From the NCBI RefSeq assembly GCF_003967575.1, contig NZ_BIFT01000001.1, positions 3,410,001-3,474,000 on the forward strand: DNA of 64,000 nt, read 5' to 3'. Positions 33,778 to 43,490 of this stretch are shown one piece after another (the stretch's first letter is position 1; every line of letters starts with the position of its first letter). Below the pieces are notes generated by a model. The model was not told where the DNA came from, made no database searches, and saw nothing but the letters and a program-made list of their open reading frames with translations. The translations under genes and the position numbers were made by a program. The stretch comes from Dictyobacter alpinus. GTDB lineage: Bacteria > Chloroflexota > Ktedonobacteria > Ktedonobacterales > Ktedonobacteraceae.

Positions 33778-34461
33778 CTACATGCGGGATAAACGGAAGG
33801 TGAAGCTTGTATTCCCGATTTGCAGTAGATCGCCTTCCTGCAATACACTATGCGTAATCGGTTGCCCATTTACGAATGTACCCGTGGCTGAGTTATTATC
33901 GATCAGTTCATATTGACCTACGGCCACCTCTTTGATGGTCGCATGATGGCGGCTAACGGTTAGATCTTCAAGGAAGATGTCGCATTCGCGGCTCCGTCCA
34001 ATCGTCATGCCAGGTAAAAGCTCGATACTCCGCATGCCCGTGCCAGGATTCAGCAATTGCAGCTGGGCAATAATCGTCGTGCTGGGCTCGGGTGTTTTTC
34101 CCTTATGCAATTCGCGACCGCGAGATGACGGGAGCTGGAATGGCCGTGTCCCCTCATTTGCAAAAAAGGTAATCTGTGTATTGCCGAATTGGAGCTCATC
34201 CCCACTATTGAGAAGCTGCTCAATGATCGAGTTACCATTGACAAAACAATCTCCACTCCCATGGTCATCACGTAAAATATAGCCATTATCCGTAAACAGG
34301 ATACTGGCTTGCTTACGATGAACAGTGATATCCTCCAGGAAGATATCACTATCTCGGCTGCGACCAATGGTTGTACACTCTTTCCACAATTCGATACGCT
34401 TACCAGCCAGAGAGCCTTTCTGGATGACAAGGTATGCTCCCGTTGTTGGTTCTTGCGACAT
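33778..34461 (-). CDS. Tandem FHA-domain protein
   Basis: 227 residues with two FHA domains, which bind phosphothreonine peptides. First: IGRSRDSDIFLEDITVHRKQ with SGDCFVNG; second: IGRSRECDIFLEDLTVSRHHA with ATGTFVNGQ. Both keep the GRS, SRHH-like and TG-x-F-V-N-G motifs, although the first has H-R-K-Q for S-R-x-H. It is probably a reader for the Ser/Thr kinases in the window. The start at 34461 has GTGGAG upstream; an earlier ATG at 34596 is not supported. No membrane segment. Confidence 0.9.
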   Translation of the reverse strand: MSQEPTTGAYLVIQKGSLAGKRIELWKECTTIGRSRDSDIFLEDITVHRKQASILFTDNGYILRDDHGSGDCFVNGNSIIEQLLNSGDELQFGNTQITFFANEGTRPFQLPSSRGRELHKGKTPEPSTTIIAQLQLLNPGTGMRSIELLPGMTIGRSRECDIFLEDLTVSRHHATIKEVAVGQYELIDNNSATGTFVNGQPITHSVLQEGDLLQIGNTSFTFRLSRM

Positions 34462-34735
34462 ATGGCTCCACTCTATTTTGCTGCCTGATGTGGGCTTGCA
34501 AGAATTTACATAATGGATTTCTCTTCCATCATTGGACTGAGTATAACGAATGATATCTCGGTGTGTCAAGAATAAATCTGTTAAATGATTGTACATATTT
34601 GTTGGACATTCCTAATAGATGAACGCCAGTTGGCACACTTTTCTTATGCGTTGTATGATGGGCAGGTGTGCTCTTTCCCTATGGTAAGATATTGTAAAGA
34701 AGCAATTGTGTAAGAGAAGAAGGAGAAAAGCAACC

Positions 34736-36511
34736 ATGCCAGTTCAATCGGGTTTGCAAGTGACGATCGAGTTTGACGTTCCTGCGCAGATGAGAGATGG
34801 CGTTACCTTGCGCGCAAATGTATATCGACCGGTTGGCGATGAGCGCTGGCCAGTGCTCCTGACGCGCCTTCCTTATGGAAAAGATTTCCCCAATCCGGGT
34901 GGTGTGCTGGATGCGGTACAGACAGCCCGTCGTGGTTATGTCGTGATCATTCAGGATACACGTGGGCGCTTCGCCTCCGAAGGTGAGTGGGTGCCGATGC
35001 GCCAGGAGGCCCTGGATGGAGTTGATACCATCGCCTGGGCGGCTGGCCTACCCTATAGTAATGGGGCGGTCGGTATGTATGGCGCTTCCTACTTTGGTTT
35101 TACACAATGGTCGGCGGCCGTGCATCAGCCTGAAGCCTTGAGGACCATGGTCCCCTATATAACCTGGAATGATCCTTTAAATGGCGTTACCTTTCGTGGG
35201 GGAGCCCTGGAACTGGGTACAACGGCCTCCTGGCAACTATCCATGGCTGCAAATGTACTCATGCGCCGACATCTGCTGAGTGGAGATCCCTCCCAACTGG
35301 GAACCGATATGTATGTCTGGTCAAAGACCCTTGATAGTCTGGGACCAGAGGGCTACTGGTCATTGCCACTCAAAGAATTTGTGCCACTGAAATATAAAGA
35401 TATTGCGCCAGCCTTCTTTGAGGTCTTTGATGCTCCTATGAGCCGGGAACTGGTTGAGCCAATGACTATCCTGGGTAAGCACGAGCAGGTGACGGTTCCG
35501 ACCTTCAATATCGGTGGCTGGTATGATATTTTCTTGCATGACACGTTAGAAAACTTCAGGATCATGCGTCAGGAGGGTACGACCGAGGCTGCGCGTCAGA
35601 GTAAGCTATTAATCGGACCCTGGATTCACGGCGGCAATACCAATCCTGTGGGTGAAAAGAACTTTGGCTTTGCTTCAACACCAGGCTTAATTAACCTCCA
35701 GAGCGATATTATGAGTATGCAGTTGCGCTGGTTTGACCATTTCCTGAAGGGCAATGATACTGGCATCCTGGCTGAAGCTCCTGTCAAGTTATATGTAATG
35801 GGTGCCAACATCTGGCGTGATGAGCAGGAGTGGCCGCTGGCCCGTGCGGTGGAGACGCGTTATTATCTGCACAGCGACGGACATGCTAATACGCTGACAG
35901 GCGATGGTAGTCTGAATGTAGAGGTTCCAGCAGCAGAAGAGCCAGATCATTATGCTTATGATCCAGCCCAACCAGTTATGACACGCGGCGGTGCCCTGCT
36001 GATGACACCGGAGTATCCTGGTGGTGTCTTTGATCAGCGACCAACCGAGCAGCGCTCCGACGTACTGGTCTACACCACACCGGAATTAACCGAGGATACC
36101 GAGGTTACTGGACCAATCTCTGTACATCTCTGGGCCACCTCCAGCGCTCCTGATACTGATTTTGTTGCCCGCCTGGTAGATGTATATCCAGATGGCTATG
36201 CTCAGAATCTGACCGATGGTATTATTCGCGCCCGTTATCGTGACTTCTCAACTGGCGCCGAGCCATCCTTGATTGAGCCTGGACAGCCCTATGAATATGT
36301 GATTGACCTCTGGGCCACAAGTAATGTGTTTAAGCAAGGACATCGTATTCGGGTTGATGTAACCAGCAGTAATTTCCCACGCTGGGACCGTAATCCCAAT
36401 ACTGGCCATGATCTGGGAGCGGATAGCGAACTGGTGGTAGCACAGCAGACTATTCTGCACGATGCCGAGCATCCTTCTTTTATCACCTTGCCCATCGTAC
36501 CCGGTGTATAG
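34736..36511 (+). CDS. S15-type (CocE/NonD) alpha/beta hydrolase
   Basis: 591 residues. The N-terminal DGVTLRANVYRP, LPYGKDF and RGRFASEGEW lead to GAVGMYGASYFGFTQW with the nucleophile Ser in GASYFG. NIGGWYDIFLHDT supplies the acid Asp region, and LLIGPWIHGG the catalytic His. The C-terminal half is the jelly-roll domain typical of X-Pro dipeptidyl-peptidase (S15) and cocaine esterase relatives (RVDVTSSNFPRWDRNPNTGH). The substrate could be an acyl ester or a dipeptide; no signal peptide is seen. AAGGAG sets the start. Monocistronic. Confidence 0.9.
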   Translation: MPVQSGLQVTIEFDVPAQMRDGVTLRANVYRPVGDERWPVLLTRLPYGKDFPNPGGVLDAVQTARRGYVVIIQDTRGRFASEGEWVPMRQEALDGVDTIAWAAGLPYSNGAVGMYGASYFGFTQWSAAVHQPEALRTMVPYITWNDPLNGVTFRGGALELGTTASWQLSMAANVLMRRHLLSGDPSQLGTDMYVWSKTLDSLGPEGYWSLPLKEFVPLKYKDIAPAFFEVFDAPMSRELVEPMTILGKHEQVTVPTFNIGGWYDIFLHDTLENFRIMRQEGTTEAARQSKLLIGPWIHGGNTNPVGEKNFGFASTPGLINLQSDIMSMQLRWFDHFLKGNDTGILAEAPVKLYVMGANIWRDEQEWPLARAVETRYYLHSDGHANTLTGDGSLNVEVPAAEEPDHYAYDPAQPVMTRGGALLMTPEYPGGVFDQRPTEQRSDVLVYTTPELTEDTEVTGPISVHLWATSSAPDTDFVARLVDVYPDGYAQNLTDGIIRARYRDFSTGAEPSLIEPGQPYEYVIDLWATSNVFKQGHRIRVDVTSSNFPRWDRNPNTGHDLGADSELVVAQQTILHDAEHPSFITLPIVPGV

Positions 36512-36580
36512 TCCTATCTGTCAGGCAGACTCGATCTCTGCCTGACATCGAGCAGGAGCTACAAGTGTGGTTCCTGCTGG

Positions 36581-37978
36581 CTAACGTCCATGGAGCACGA
36601 GCAACATCGCTATGAGGATACCCACAGCAACCAGGAGCAGGAAGACCATGCCCAATAACACAAATGATAGGATTGGAGATAAGCGCACAAAGCGTAGCGG
36701 CATGGTTTTTTGCAATCCAGTAAAGGTTGGAAGTGCGGAGAGCAAGGCGGGATGATCCGTAATCGCCCTTCCTCTGATTGTAGGTGAGATTGGCACCTGT
36801 TTATGCTGTACATCAGGTGGTTGCTCCATGAGTGCAACCTGAAGACCAGCCCTTTGTGACTCCCTGGTGGATTGCTGATCCAAATGTCCCTCTTGATCTG
36901 GTTGAGGAACTGATAGGACCGTCGCATCACGTGGTTTCTGGGCCGCGAACGTCCTGGTCTCACGTGGATTTTCACGCTGGATCGTCGCAGGACGACTGGT
37001 TGTTACATTGGCCTGCCGCTTGCGCAGCGCTGTTTGCAGGGCCGCATCATATGTCTGCGCAAATTCCAGGATACTCGGATAACGCTGCTCTGGTTTCTTG
37101 GCCAGCGCACGTAGAAAAACCTCATCTAGCTCCTTGGGAATACTGGAATTGCAGAGGCTGGGCGGCTCAGGCGCGGTATGATGATGATGATGTAAAAGCT
37201 GGGCAGCCGTCCCTTCGAAGACCGCCCGCCCCGTCATCAACTGATACATCATCACTGCCAGCGCATATTGATCCGCTGAAGGACCCACATGGACCGAGGT
37301 GGCTAAAGAAGGATCATCAAACTGTTCAGGAGCCATATAGAGTGGTGTACCTACAGAGCGATGCAGCGATCGACCGGCCCGATAAAATGAAGCCAGGCCA
37401 AAATCAGCCAGTAGAAGATGTGGTCTTCCATGAGGAAAAATAGTAGCAAGATAAGCATATTGATCACTTTTTAAAGGGCCACGCTCAACGCGAATCAAAA
37501 AATTTGTTGGTTTAATATCGCGATGAATAATACCATGATCATGTGCATATTGTAGAGCTGAAGCTGCCTGTAACAGATAATAGCCCGCCTCTTCAGCTGA
37601 GATAGGCCAGCCAAAACCAAATTGTTGTGTGCGCTGCTGTAACCAGTTCCAGAGTGATCCCTCTGTGATATAGGGCATCACCAGATAAGTGATTGGACCA
37701 ACACTGGTCTCCATATTTTCCTCGCCAAAATGATAGAGAGGTAAAATATGTTCATGTTCCAATTCGGCAACAGCACGCGCCTCGCGCTCAAAACGTTGGG
37801 CGGCCTGCTTGCCTTCAGGCGTATTAGGGACAGCTCGCAGGTCTCCGCAGACGACTTTGATCGCGACTCTTCTGCCAATACGTGTATGTTGGGCCAAGTA
37901 GATATCACCCATACCACCACTCTCGACAAGTCGCTGCAGGCGATACCCACCGAGATGTTTCCCCACCAACATATTCAT
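36581..37978 (-). CDS. Ser/Thr protein kinase with C-terminal membrane anchor
   Basis: 465 residues. Kinase domain at the N-terminus: YRLQRLVESGGMGDIYLAQH (glycine loop), VAIKVV, IIHRDIKPTNFLI, LLADFGLASF, and VGTPLYMAPEQF, all intact. Residues 330-425 are a low-complexity linker rich in Thr/Gln/Arg. A single membrane helix near the C-terminus (SFVLLGMVFLLLVAVGILIA) leaves only a few residues outside, so it lacks an external sensor such as PASTA. The membrane-anchored cytoplasmic kinase therefore likely responds through partners. It is convergent with the S15 hydrolase gene. Confidence 0.92.
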   Translation of the reverse strand: MNMLVGKHLGGYRLQRLVESGGMGDIYLAQHTRIGRRVAIKVVCGDLRAVPNTPEGKQAAQRFEREARAVAELEHEHILPLYHFGEENMETSVGPITYLVMPYITEGSLWNWLQQRTQQFGFGWPISAEEAGYYLLQAASALQYAHDHGIIHRDIKPTNFLIRVERGPLKSDQYAYLATIFPHGRPHLLLADFGLASFYRAGRSLHRSVGTPLYMAPEQFDDPSLATSVHVGPSADQYALAVMMYQLMTGRAVFEGTAAQLLHHHHHTAPEPPSLCNSSIPKELDEVFLRALAKKPEQRYPSILEFAQTYDAALQTALRKRQANVTTSRPATIQRENPRETRTFAAQKPRDATVLSVPQPDQEGHLDQQSTRESQRAGLQVALMEQPPDVQHKQVPISPTIRGRAITDHPALLSALPTFTGLQKTMPLRFVRLSPILSFVLLGMVFLLLVAVGILIAMLLVLHGR

Positions 37979-38281
37979 CTTTTAGATTCCTCGTGATTTT
38001 AAGAAGGTGAGAGTATTGTAAATACAGAAAGAAAGATTGTGTTATGTGTATAACTAAAGCGGATCGTGAAAGAATGCTCGCCACGGCCCTCTCACCCTGC
38101 TTATAGTATACATGTGCTATCAAAAAAGTGTGGTGCTAAAGCAAACGGGTACTCTCAACCATTAAATCATATTCTTCCCTATTATCCAGTATACAGGAGG
38201 CACATAAATGTTTTGTGTTTGGTGAGACAATTGTGCTACTTTAAGTCTTTATAGATATGTGCTATTCAAACACGATAAATA
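37979..38281. other. Intergenic, nothing recognised
   Basis: About 300 bases upstream of the kinase gene, AT-rich, presumably containing its promoter. No gene seen. Confidence 0.5.
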
Positions 38282-38297
38282 TAGGTGGATTTTTTTG

Positions 38298-38478
38298 GTA
38301 GTGTCAGATTCTCACCCTCATCGCTGGGGTGCGGGGTGTCCCCGCTCATTCTTTCTCCCTCTCGCGCCGCCGCAGGCGGCGCGCAAAAAGAGAAAAGGGG
38401 TTGCGGGGACACCCCGCACCCCGGCAGGAGGGCTGGCCGCCCTCCTGCACCTCCCGCAAAGAATTCTTGCATGGTGAA
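38298..38478 (+). repeat. GC-rich palindromic element, copy I
   Basis: Opens TAGTGTCAGATTCTCACC with CTCATCG, like the left end of copies A and F. A perfect 20-bp outer stem pairs 38326-38345 with 38403-38422; an inner GCGCCGCC/GGCGGCGC hairpin and an adjacent 9-bp GCAGGAGGG stem (38424-38448) follow. It ends at the stop of the HEAT-like gene. Confidence 0.75.
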
Positions 38479-38481
38479 TAG

Positions 38482-40389
38482 TTAGTCTATCAGTTGTTTG
38501 AGGGTTTCGTTGAGTGTATAGCTGAGTTCGGGGCGGTTGTCGATGACATTGCGTAGGATGGGGACAGCTTCAAAGTCTTTATATTGTAAGGCGAGCTGGC
38601 TGGCGGCACGAACAACTGATTCTCGGGGATCAGAGAGTGCTTCGCGGACAACTGTTTTGCTCAGGGCTTGCTCGCCGCGTGGATCTAAAATTTTCAGGGC
38701 ATCGAGACCCTGGGTACGTACATAGGGATCGAGGTCCCGGGTGGCATCCCAGACACCGTGGATGATGCTGATATCTTCAAGCTGTCCACAGGCATGAATG
38801 ACGGCGGCATAGACAATACTGCCAGGAATATGTGGATCTCCAGGTGGGAGTGTTTCGCTTCTCTTTGGCAGGTGCTTGCGTTGCTCGATGTCGACTGTAC
38901 GGGCCAACAATTGGAACATTGGGGCGGCCGCACGCCGGTCGTTCAGCCGCGCTAGCGTGTCACAAAGGGTGCCCAACATGAGCGCGTGGCTGCGATCTTT
39001 GATAGTTCGAGTGGTCTCCAGACGCTCTATGATCGGAGAGGCCGCGCGTGGATCGCGTAACTCACTTAGCGTACGTGCAACCGGGATGAGTGGTTCTTCC
39101 TCTGGATTTGCCAGGGCTTGTAATAAGATATCACGACCAGGACCATCCATCCAGCGCTCGACTTCGTGCATGAGTGGGAGAACCTGATAGACTGGCTCAA
39201 TGATACGTGCGTCTTTGATGTTATGCTTGTTGATTTCACTCCAATACCGGCCCATGAAGAAGCCGAGCTGATGCATCGCAATGGCGTTCTGCCAGGTCGG
39301 TTCTGTGGCGGCATTATTTATCAGTGCGCGCGCTACTGCTGGGAAATCACGTGAGAAGGCGGTTGGTAGCGTATCAGCATGATCTGTAGCAGTTGGAAGC
39401 TGGCGGCCGTCCTGTAACATATATTGAAAAACCAGGGCGGCATTGGCCTTCAAGAGTGGATCAGCCTGTCTATCTTCCAGATAGCGTTCCAGTGGAATGT
39501 TTTTATAGAGCGGGAGCGCGACATATGTTTCTAATCCACTGACATGTTCCAGACCACTGGCCAGCAGGATATCATAGAAGCGTTCCTGCTGAAATTCCAG
39601 GCAGCCTTCCACCACATCTACTTTTGCCCAGCCGTGCGCCTCTTGTAGGGCTCCGATCAACGCTTGCATTGATGCGGCCGTGGTATGTTGAATCAAGGCC
39701 TGGGTCGCATACATTGAGACATCGGGATCTGTTGCCAGTTTACCCAGATACTGGGCCAGATCTGTTGAGACCATGCTACCATCATCACGACGACTCGCAA
39801 AGCGCGTCTGAGCTCCCTTACCCGCGATCCCCATGGTCCGATAATTGCCCAGCATCAGAATCGCATAGCGCCGGGCCCGTCCCTGTTCCGTCTCACCAGG
39901 ATTCGCATCCACCGGCAAATTTTCTGGATCGCCCTGCTCAATGATCTGTAGCCAGACTGGAATCAGGGCTCCGCCGCGATCGATTTCATACAAAAATGGA
40001 ATCAGTGTATCTTTCCATTGTTTAATGGGACCTATATTAAGGAATGGCTGCAGGCGTTGTACCGTTTCTGCAACGGACTGGTTTTCCCAGCGCAGGCTGG
40101 TAATGATGCGGGTAATCTCTGTGCGTAGTGCGCTCAGGCGTAGCTTCATTTCTGGCGTATGCTTGTCCAGCGTAGGAACCGCTTTGCGTGCAGCGAGATG
40201 TTCGACCGTGCCTGTGCGCTCACGCGCCTGGGTGGAAAGTGGAGTGGCGGGATTGACCTCGACCGTGGCTAAATCTGGTGCCTGTAGATCGCGGTCTGTG
40301 TCTTTTTCGAGATGCAGAAAACCTTCTGAAGGATCGGCGTTTTCTGGCTGTTGGATAGGCTGTGCCCGTTCATTCTCTCTCTCAGACAT
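38482..40389 (-). CDS. HEAT-repeat-like helical protein
   Basis: 635 residues. The first 75 are charged and disordered-looking. From about 150 on, helical pairs of the HEAT type recur, with Leu/Ala spacing and terminal ADPxxxVRxxA-like segments: LDPYVRTQGLDALKILD, LSDPRESVVRAASQLAL, RDPRAASPIIERLE. Such solenoids bind proteins or nucleic acid; no catalytic motif is seen. The gene is divergent from the sensor kinase gene and adjoins element I. Function unknown. Confidence 0.75.
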   Translation of the reverse strand: MSERENERAQPIQQPENADPSEGFLHLEKDTDRDLQAPDLATVEVNPATPLSTQARERTGTVEHLAARKAVPTLDKHTPEMKLRLSALRTEITRIITSLRWENQSVAETVQRLQPFLNIGPIKQWKDTLIPFLYEIDRGGALIPVWLQIIEQGDPENLPVDANPGETEQGRARRYAILMLGNYRTMGIAGKGAQTRFASRRDDGSMVSTDLAQYLGKLATDPDVSMYATQALIQHTTAASMQALIGALQEAHGWAKVDVVEGCLEFQQERFYDILLASGLEHVSGLETYVALPLYKNIPLERYLEDRQADPLLKANAALVFQYMLQDGRQLPTATDHADTLPTAFSRDFPAVARALINNAATEPTWQNAIAMHQLGFFMGRYWSEINKHNIKDARIIEPVYQVLPLMHEVERWMDGPGRDILLQALANPEEEPLIPVARTLSELRDPRAASPIIERLETTRTIKDRSHALMLGTLCDTLARLNDRRAAAPMFQLLARTVDIEQRKHLPKRSETLPPGDPHIPGSIVYAAVIHACGQLEDISIIHGVWDATRDLDPYVRTQGLDALKILDPRGEQALSKTVVREALSDPRESVVRAASQLALQYKDFEAVPILRNVIDNRPELSYTLNETLKQLID

Positions 40390-40594
40390 ACACTTGGCCC
40401 TCTCTTACGCTAGTATTGCATACTTACACAGTAATAGCTGTTGTTTAATTGTACCGTTCAACCTCATGCTGGTCAAGGGTATTTCATGCTGGTTATCTGC
40501 GTATCTCTATTGAGTGGTGTCCTTAAAATACCGTCTGCTTCTTGTTTTCGCCTATATACTAAAGGTGAATTCTAGCGAGGAGGTGAAAAGCAAG

Positions 40595-41977
40595 ATGGTG
40601 AGCACGCGTGATATCCGATATTTGAGCGCTATAGCGCAGCAGATCTGTGCTTTGCTGTGTTGTGATGACACATGCATCCTCTTAGAGTGTCCAGAAGCAT
40701 CGTTGCGACATCCTCTTTTAGAGCAGCTGCCCTCTTCTTTAGATCGGAGCATACGTTATAATAGTTCACCCTCCAGCGTTCCTATGCTAAAAGAGGAGCG
40801 CATGCGTGCCATGTGCGATATCGCTATCCAGAGCGGAACCATCTGGTCCTGTAGCGAGTCACCACAATCTCCCCCTTCTATGCGATTGATTGCACCTTTA
40901 TTGCGTCCACACGGCATTGTTGGATTGATTATCTGCACCACTACCTGTGCCACAGGCTTTGGTCCGGGAGAGCATCGTCTCCTCTATCAACAATTGACCA
41001 GCCTGGCGCTGCAAGTCGAACAGGCCCTTGAATACACCTGTATACAAGAGGCTACCTGTCCGCGTACTGAAGCACCTTTCACCTCCATTGAAACCTCAGC
41101 TGAACACGAACTGGACTTATCTGAACAAGATGCTTTTTTTTCAATGGTCAGCCACGACCTTCGCATCCCCTTAAGTATAATCAAAGGCTATATTGAACTG
41201 CTGCAGGTATATGGCTGTACAGGAAAAGATGAGCTGTATGCACAACAGATGAGTCTCGAGTCACAGGCAAGCTATTTAAAGAACGTCATGGAGCAAGTAC
41301 AGCATATGGAGATCCTGGTCGAAGATCTGCTAGATCTTTCACGTCTACAAGCGGGACAGATCAAGTTACGACCAGCCCCACTGGACCTTCTCGCGCTCTG
41401 TCAACGCGTCGCGCAACAGATGAAGGATCGAGTAGATCAACAGGCAACCGAACAATTCGTCATTCGCTGCATCGGTCCCATTGAACTTCCTCCTGTCTGG
41501 GCCGATGAACATCGTGTACGTCAGATCCTGGAAAATCTATTAGAGAACGCTATCAAATATTCTCCCGAGGGTGGCTTGATAGAAATCATTGTCTCTACCC
41601 TCTATCCATTTACCATCGACCGCCGGCTCCAGGTAGAAGATAACGCTGGATCTCTATTCCAACTCTCGATTACCATACGCGATCATGGTATTGGTATTCC
41701 CCCATGGCAACAAGCACACGTTTTTAAACCATTCCAACGCCTTGAGCAACCCGCGACCAGACAGATCGCCGGCCATGGTCTGGGATTATACATCGTCCGC
41801 AAACTCATTGAAACCATGCATGGTTCTATCATCCTCAAGAGCAACGAAGGCCAGGGTACCAGTGTCACCCTGACCCTTCCAATTGCCGTCGCAGCCCATC
41901 CATCCATTGCCCAAAATCAAAACCAACCAGACCAGACACTAAAACCAACCAGATTATTAAGCGCTGCCAACCCCTAA
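40595..41977 (+). CDS. Sensor histidine kinase, cytoplasmic, GAF-like N-terminus
   Basis: 460 residues. N-terminal 170 residues look like a GAF-type sensory domain (IAPLLRPHGIVGLIICTT near its end). The H-box is FFSMVSHDLRIPLSIIKGYI with the phospho-accepting His; N-box ILENLLENAIKYSPEGG; G1 DHGIGIPP; G2 GHGLGLYIVRKLIE. Complete HisKA and HATPase_c domains, no membrane segment, so it senses a cytoplasmic signal. No response regulator lies nearby, making it an orphan kinase. GGAGGTG sets the start at ATG 40595. Confidence 0.92.
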   Translation: MVSTRDIRYLSAIAQQICALLCCDDTCILLECPEASLRHPLLEQLPSSLDRSIRYNSSPSSVPMLKEERMRAMCDIAIQSGTIWSCSESPQSPPSMRLIAPLLRPHGIVGLIICTTTCATGFGPGEHRLLYQQLTSLALQVEQALEYTCIQEATCPRTEAPFTSIETSAEHELDLSEQDAFFSMVSHDLRIPLSIIKGYIELLQVYGCTGKDELYAQQMSLESQASYLKNVMEQVQHMEILVEDLLDLSRLQAGQIKLRPAPLDLLALCQRVAQQMKDRVDQQATEQFVIRCIGPIELPPVWADEHRVRQILENLLENAIKYSPEGGLIEIIVSTLYPFTIDRRLQVEDNAGSLFQLSITIRDHGIGIPPWQQAHVFKPFQRLEQPATRQIAGHGLGLYIVRKLIETMHGSIILKSNEGQGTSVTLTLPIAVAAHPSIAQNQNQPDQTLKPTRLLSAANP

Positions 41978-42009
41978 AAATAGCCCTCTCTTTTACAGAG
42001 AGTCAGACT

Positions 42010-42290
42010 CCTATCCCAATGAGAGAGGTGAGCTTCAGGCCAGGCTGGGGAGCGCAGGCGCCCCCATTCATGTTTTGTTGGTTGGTGCAGCAATGGCGCA
42101 AATGCGCCATTGCTGCACCAACGATGGAGGAGGATGTGAGTTGACAGGCTGCTGTAATACAGCAAGCATCAGCCTCCCTTTACCTATGCATGTATAGAAT
42201 AGCAATACTCTCATTGTATGATGAAGTGGGTGAAAAAATGGGCTGTGCCATTTTTTCACCCACTTCATCATACAGGCAGGTCCCCGCCAG
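42010..42290 (+). repeat. Two palindromic elements, copies J1 and J2
   Basis: J1: framework CCCAATGAGAG ... CTGGGGAGCGCAGGCGCCCCC as in copy C, with a perfect 20-bp palindrome (arms 42081-42100 and 42103-42122). J2: perfect 27-bp palindrome, arms 42215-42241 and 42248-42274, six-base loop. Both lie between the sensor kinase gene and the KGG gene. Confidence 0.8.
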
Positions 42291-42603
42291 GGGACGAGTA
42301 CGGATGCCTGCCATAAACGCGCTAAAACCTCTTAATACAAAACGCCAAGCTCAACCATGCTTAGAAAAAGATTAAAAGCAAGGAATCAAAAATAGCAACA
42401 AAAAAATTGGTCGTCTCATGTGTATCAAAACTATCAGATGAGTCGTGTTGTTATTAGTAGGTTGAGGAAATCCTACTTAACCTTAAAACGAGTACCAGGG
42501 AGAACGCGTGTGAAGGGAGGAGAGTCCGGGGGTTACCTGTACTCTTACGTCCTGAATGAGTTAAAGGTGTAAATTCTCACACACTTTTAGGAGGAGAAAG
42601 ATA
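42291..42603. other. Intergenic, upstream of the KGG gene
   Basis: AT-rich leader region with no gene seen. It likely contains the promoter of the small KGG-motif gene. Confidence 0.5.
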
Positions 42604-42801
42604 ATGCAGACACAAAAAGGGCGTGGCCGCGGTTTTGCTTCGATGAGTCCAGAGAAGAAACGTGAAATCGCCAGCAAAGGTGGAAAAGCTGCCCACGCTT
42701 TGGGCACTGCACACAAATGGACAAGTGAAGAGGCGCAGGCGGCAGGGCGTAAAGGTGGTTCAATCAGTCGCCGACGTTCAAAGTACAATGTTCAGGCGTA
42801 G
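42604..42801 (+). CDS. KGG-motif stress-type small protein
   Basis: 65 residues. The KGG (stress-induced bacterial acidophilic repeat) motif occurs twice: EIASKGGKAAHALG and AAGRKGGSISRRRSKY, as in E. coli YciG/general stress proteins. Strongly basic, probably disordered. Starts GRGRGFASMSPEKKREI. Function of the family is poorly known. Strong AGGAGGA ribosome binding site and a strong terminator indicate high expression. Confidence 0.85.
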   Translation: MQTQKGRGRGFASMSPEKKREIASKGGKAAHALGTAHKWTSEEAQAAGRKGGSISRRRSKYNVQA

Positions 42802-42812
42802 AAGTTATCTTA

Positions 42813-42862
42813 AAAAGAGAGGGAGGGCCGGTATATAAACGCTGGCCCTCCCTCTCTTTTTT
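42813..42862 (+). terminator. Strong intrinsic terminator of the KGG gene
   Basis: A 17-bp AAAAGAGAGGGAGGGCC stem with T run, immediately downstream of the stop. Confidence 0.92.
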
Positions 42863-42889
42863 AAGTGTTTTGAATAGACAACCTACTTT

Positions 42890-42958
42890 CAGGGATGCTC
42901 GTCCACTATGAGTAAGTAACTACTTAGCTCATATGGGCCAGCATCCCTGCTTTTTTTT
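42890..42958 (+). terminator. Second hairpin with eight T residues
   Basis: Arms 42890-42899 and 42940-42949 (CAGGGATGCT and complement) with further inner pairing, then eight T residues (42951-42958). No gene lies between this and the previous terminator, so it may end a small RNA or act as a back-up. Confidence 0.75.
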
Positions 42959-42994
42959 CGTTTTTCTTTCCGACTCAGGTATATTCATTAGTAA

Positions 42995-43150
42995 GATAGT
43001 GTTTGTTCCTCACTCTCATCGTGGAGCGTGCAGCCAATCGCACTCGGGCCCTGAAGGGCCCATGCTTCTTTTGCATGTGATATCAAAAAGTGTTCGGAGA
43101 ACACTTTTTGATATCACATGCAAAACCCTTGGAGCGCTAAAGGCGCGAAA
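42995..43150 (+). repeat. Palindromic intergenic element, copy F
   Basis: GATAGTGTTTGTTCCTCACTC left end and the A/D framework. Perfect 27-bp palindrome, arms 43069-43095 and 43099-43125, loop GGA. The inner part matches copy D, the outer part does not. Confidence 0.85.
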
Positions 43151-43185
43151 ACATGCTTAAAGCATGTATATGTAGGAGGATAACG

Positions 43186-43377
43186 ATGAAAAATATTGAA
43201 TTAAAGCTTGATGGCAATAAGCTGATTATTGAAGTGGATTTAGAACAAGAATATGGCCCTTCCTCCAGCGGAAAATCTATTACGATTGCGAGCACCGAAG
43301 GAAATATTGCCGTTCCTGGACGCGAAGAAGTCAAAATGGGCATCAATATTTACAAGCCACGCCCCAAAAGTTCATAG
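43186..43377 (+). CDS. Small conserved hypothetical protein
   Basis: 63 residues from ATG 43186 (AGGAGGA). Beta-rich: IELKLDGNKLIIEVDLEQEY, then GPSSSGKSITIASTEGNIAV, ending EEVKMGINIYKP. The SSSGKS and IASTEGN segments resemble a widespread family of short hypothetical proteins whose function is unknown. Despite the GKS triplet, it is too short for a P-loop NTPase. It directly follows element F. Confidence 0.75.
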   Translation: MKNIELKLDGNKLIIEVDLEQEYGPSSSGKSITIASTEGNIAVPGREEVKMGINIYKPRPKSS

Positions 43378-43490
43378 ATAGTACGTTTAGTACCCACAAA
43401 GGCGTAAGTGTGTTAAGATAAAATCATTATTTATCTTCTATACACTTTCGCACTATGGAGCCACCACTATGGTAGAACTACCTTTCGTGA

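Noticed and set aside
32578..43150. Palindromic elements read as CRISPR-like repeats
   Set aside because: Copies are kilobases apart, with no regular spacers and no cas genes.
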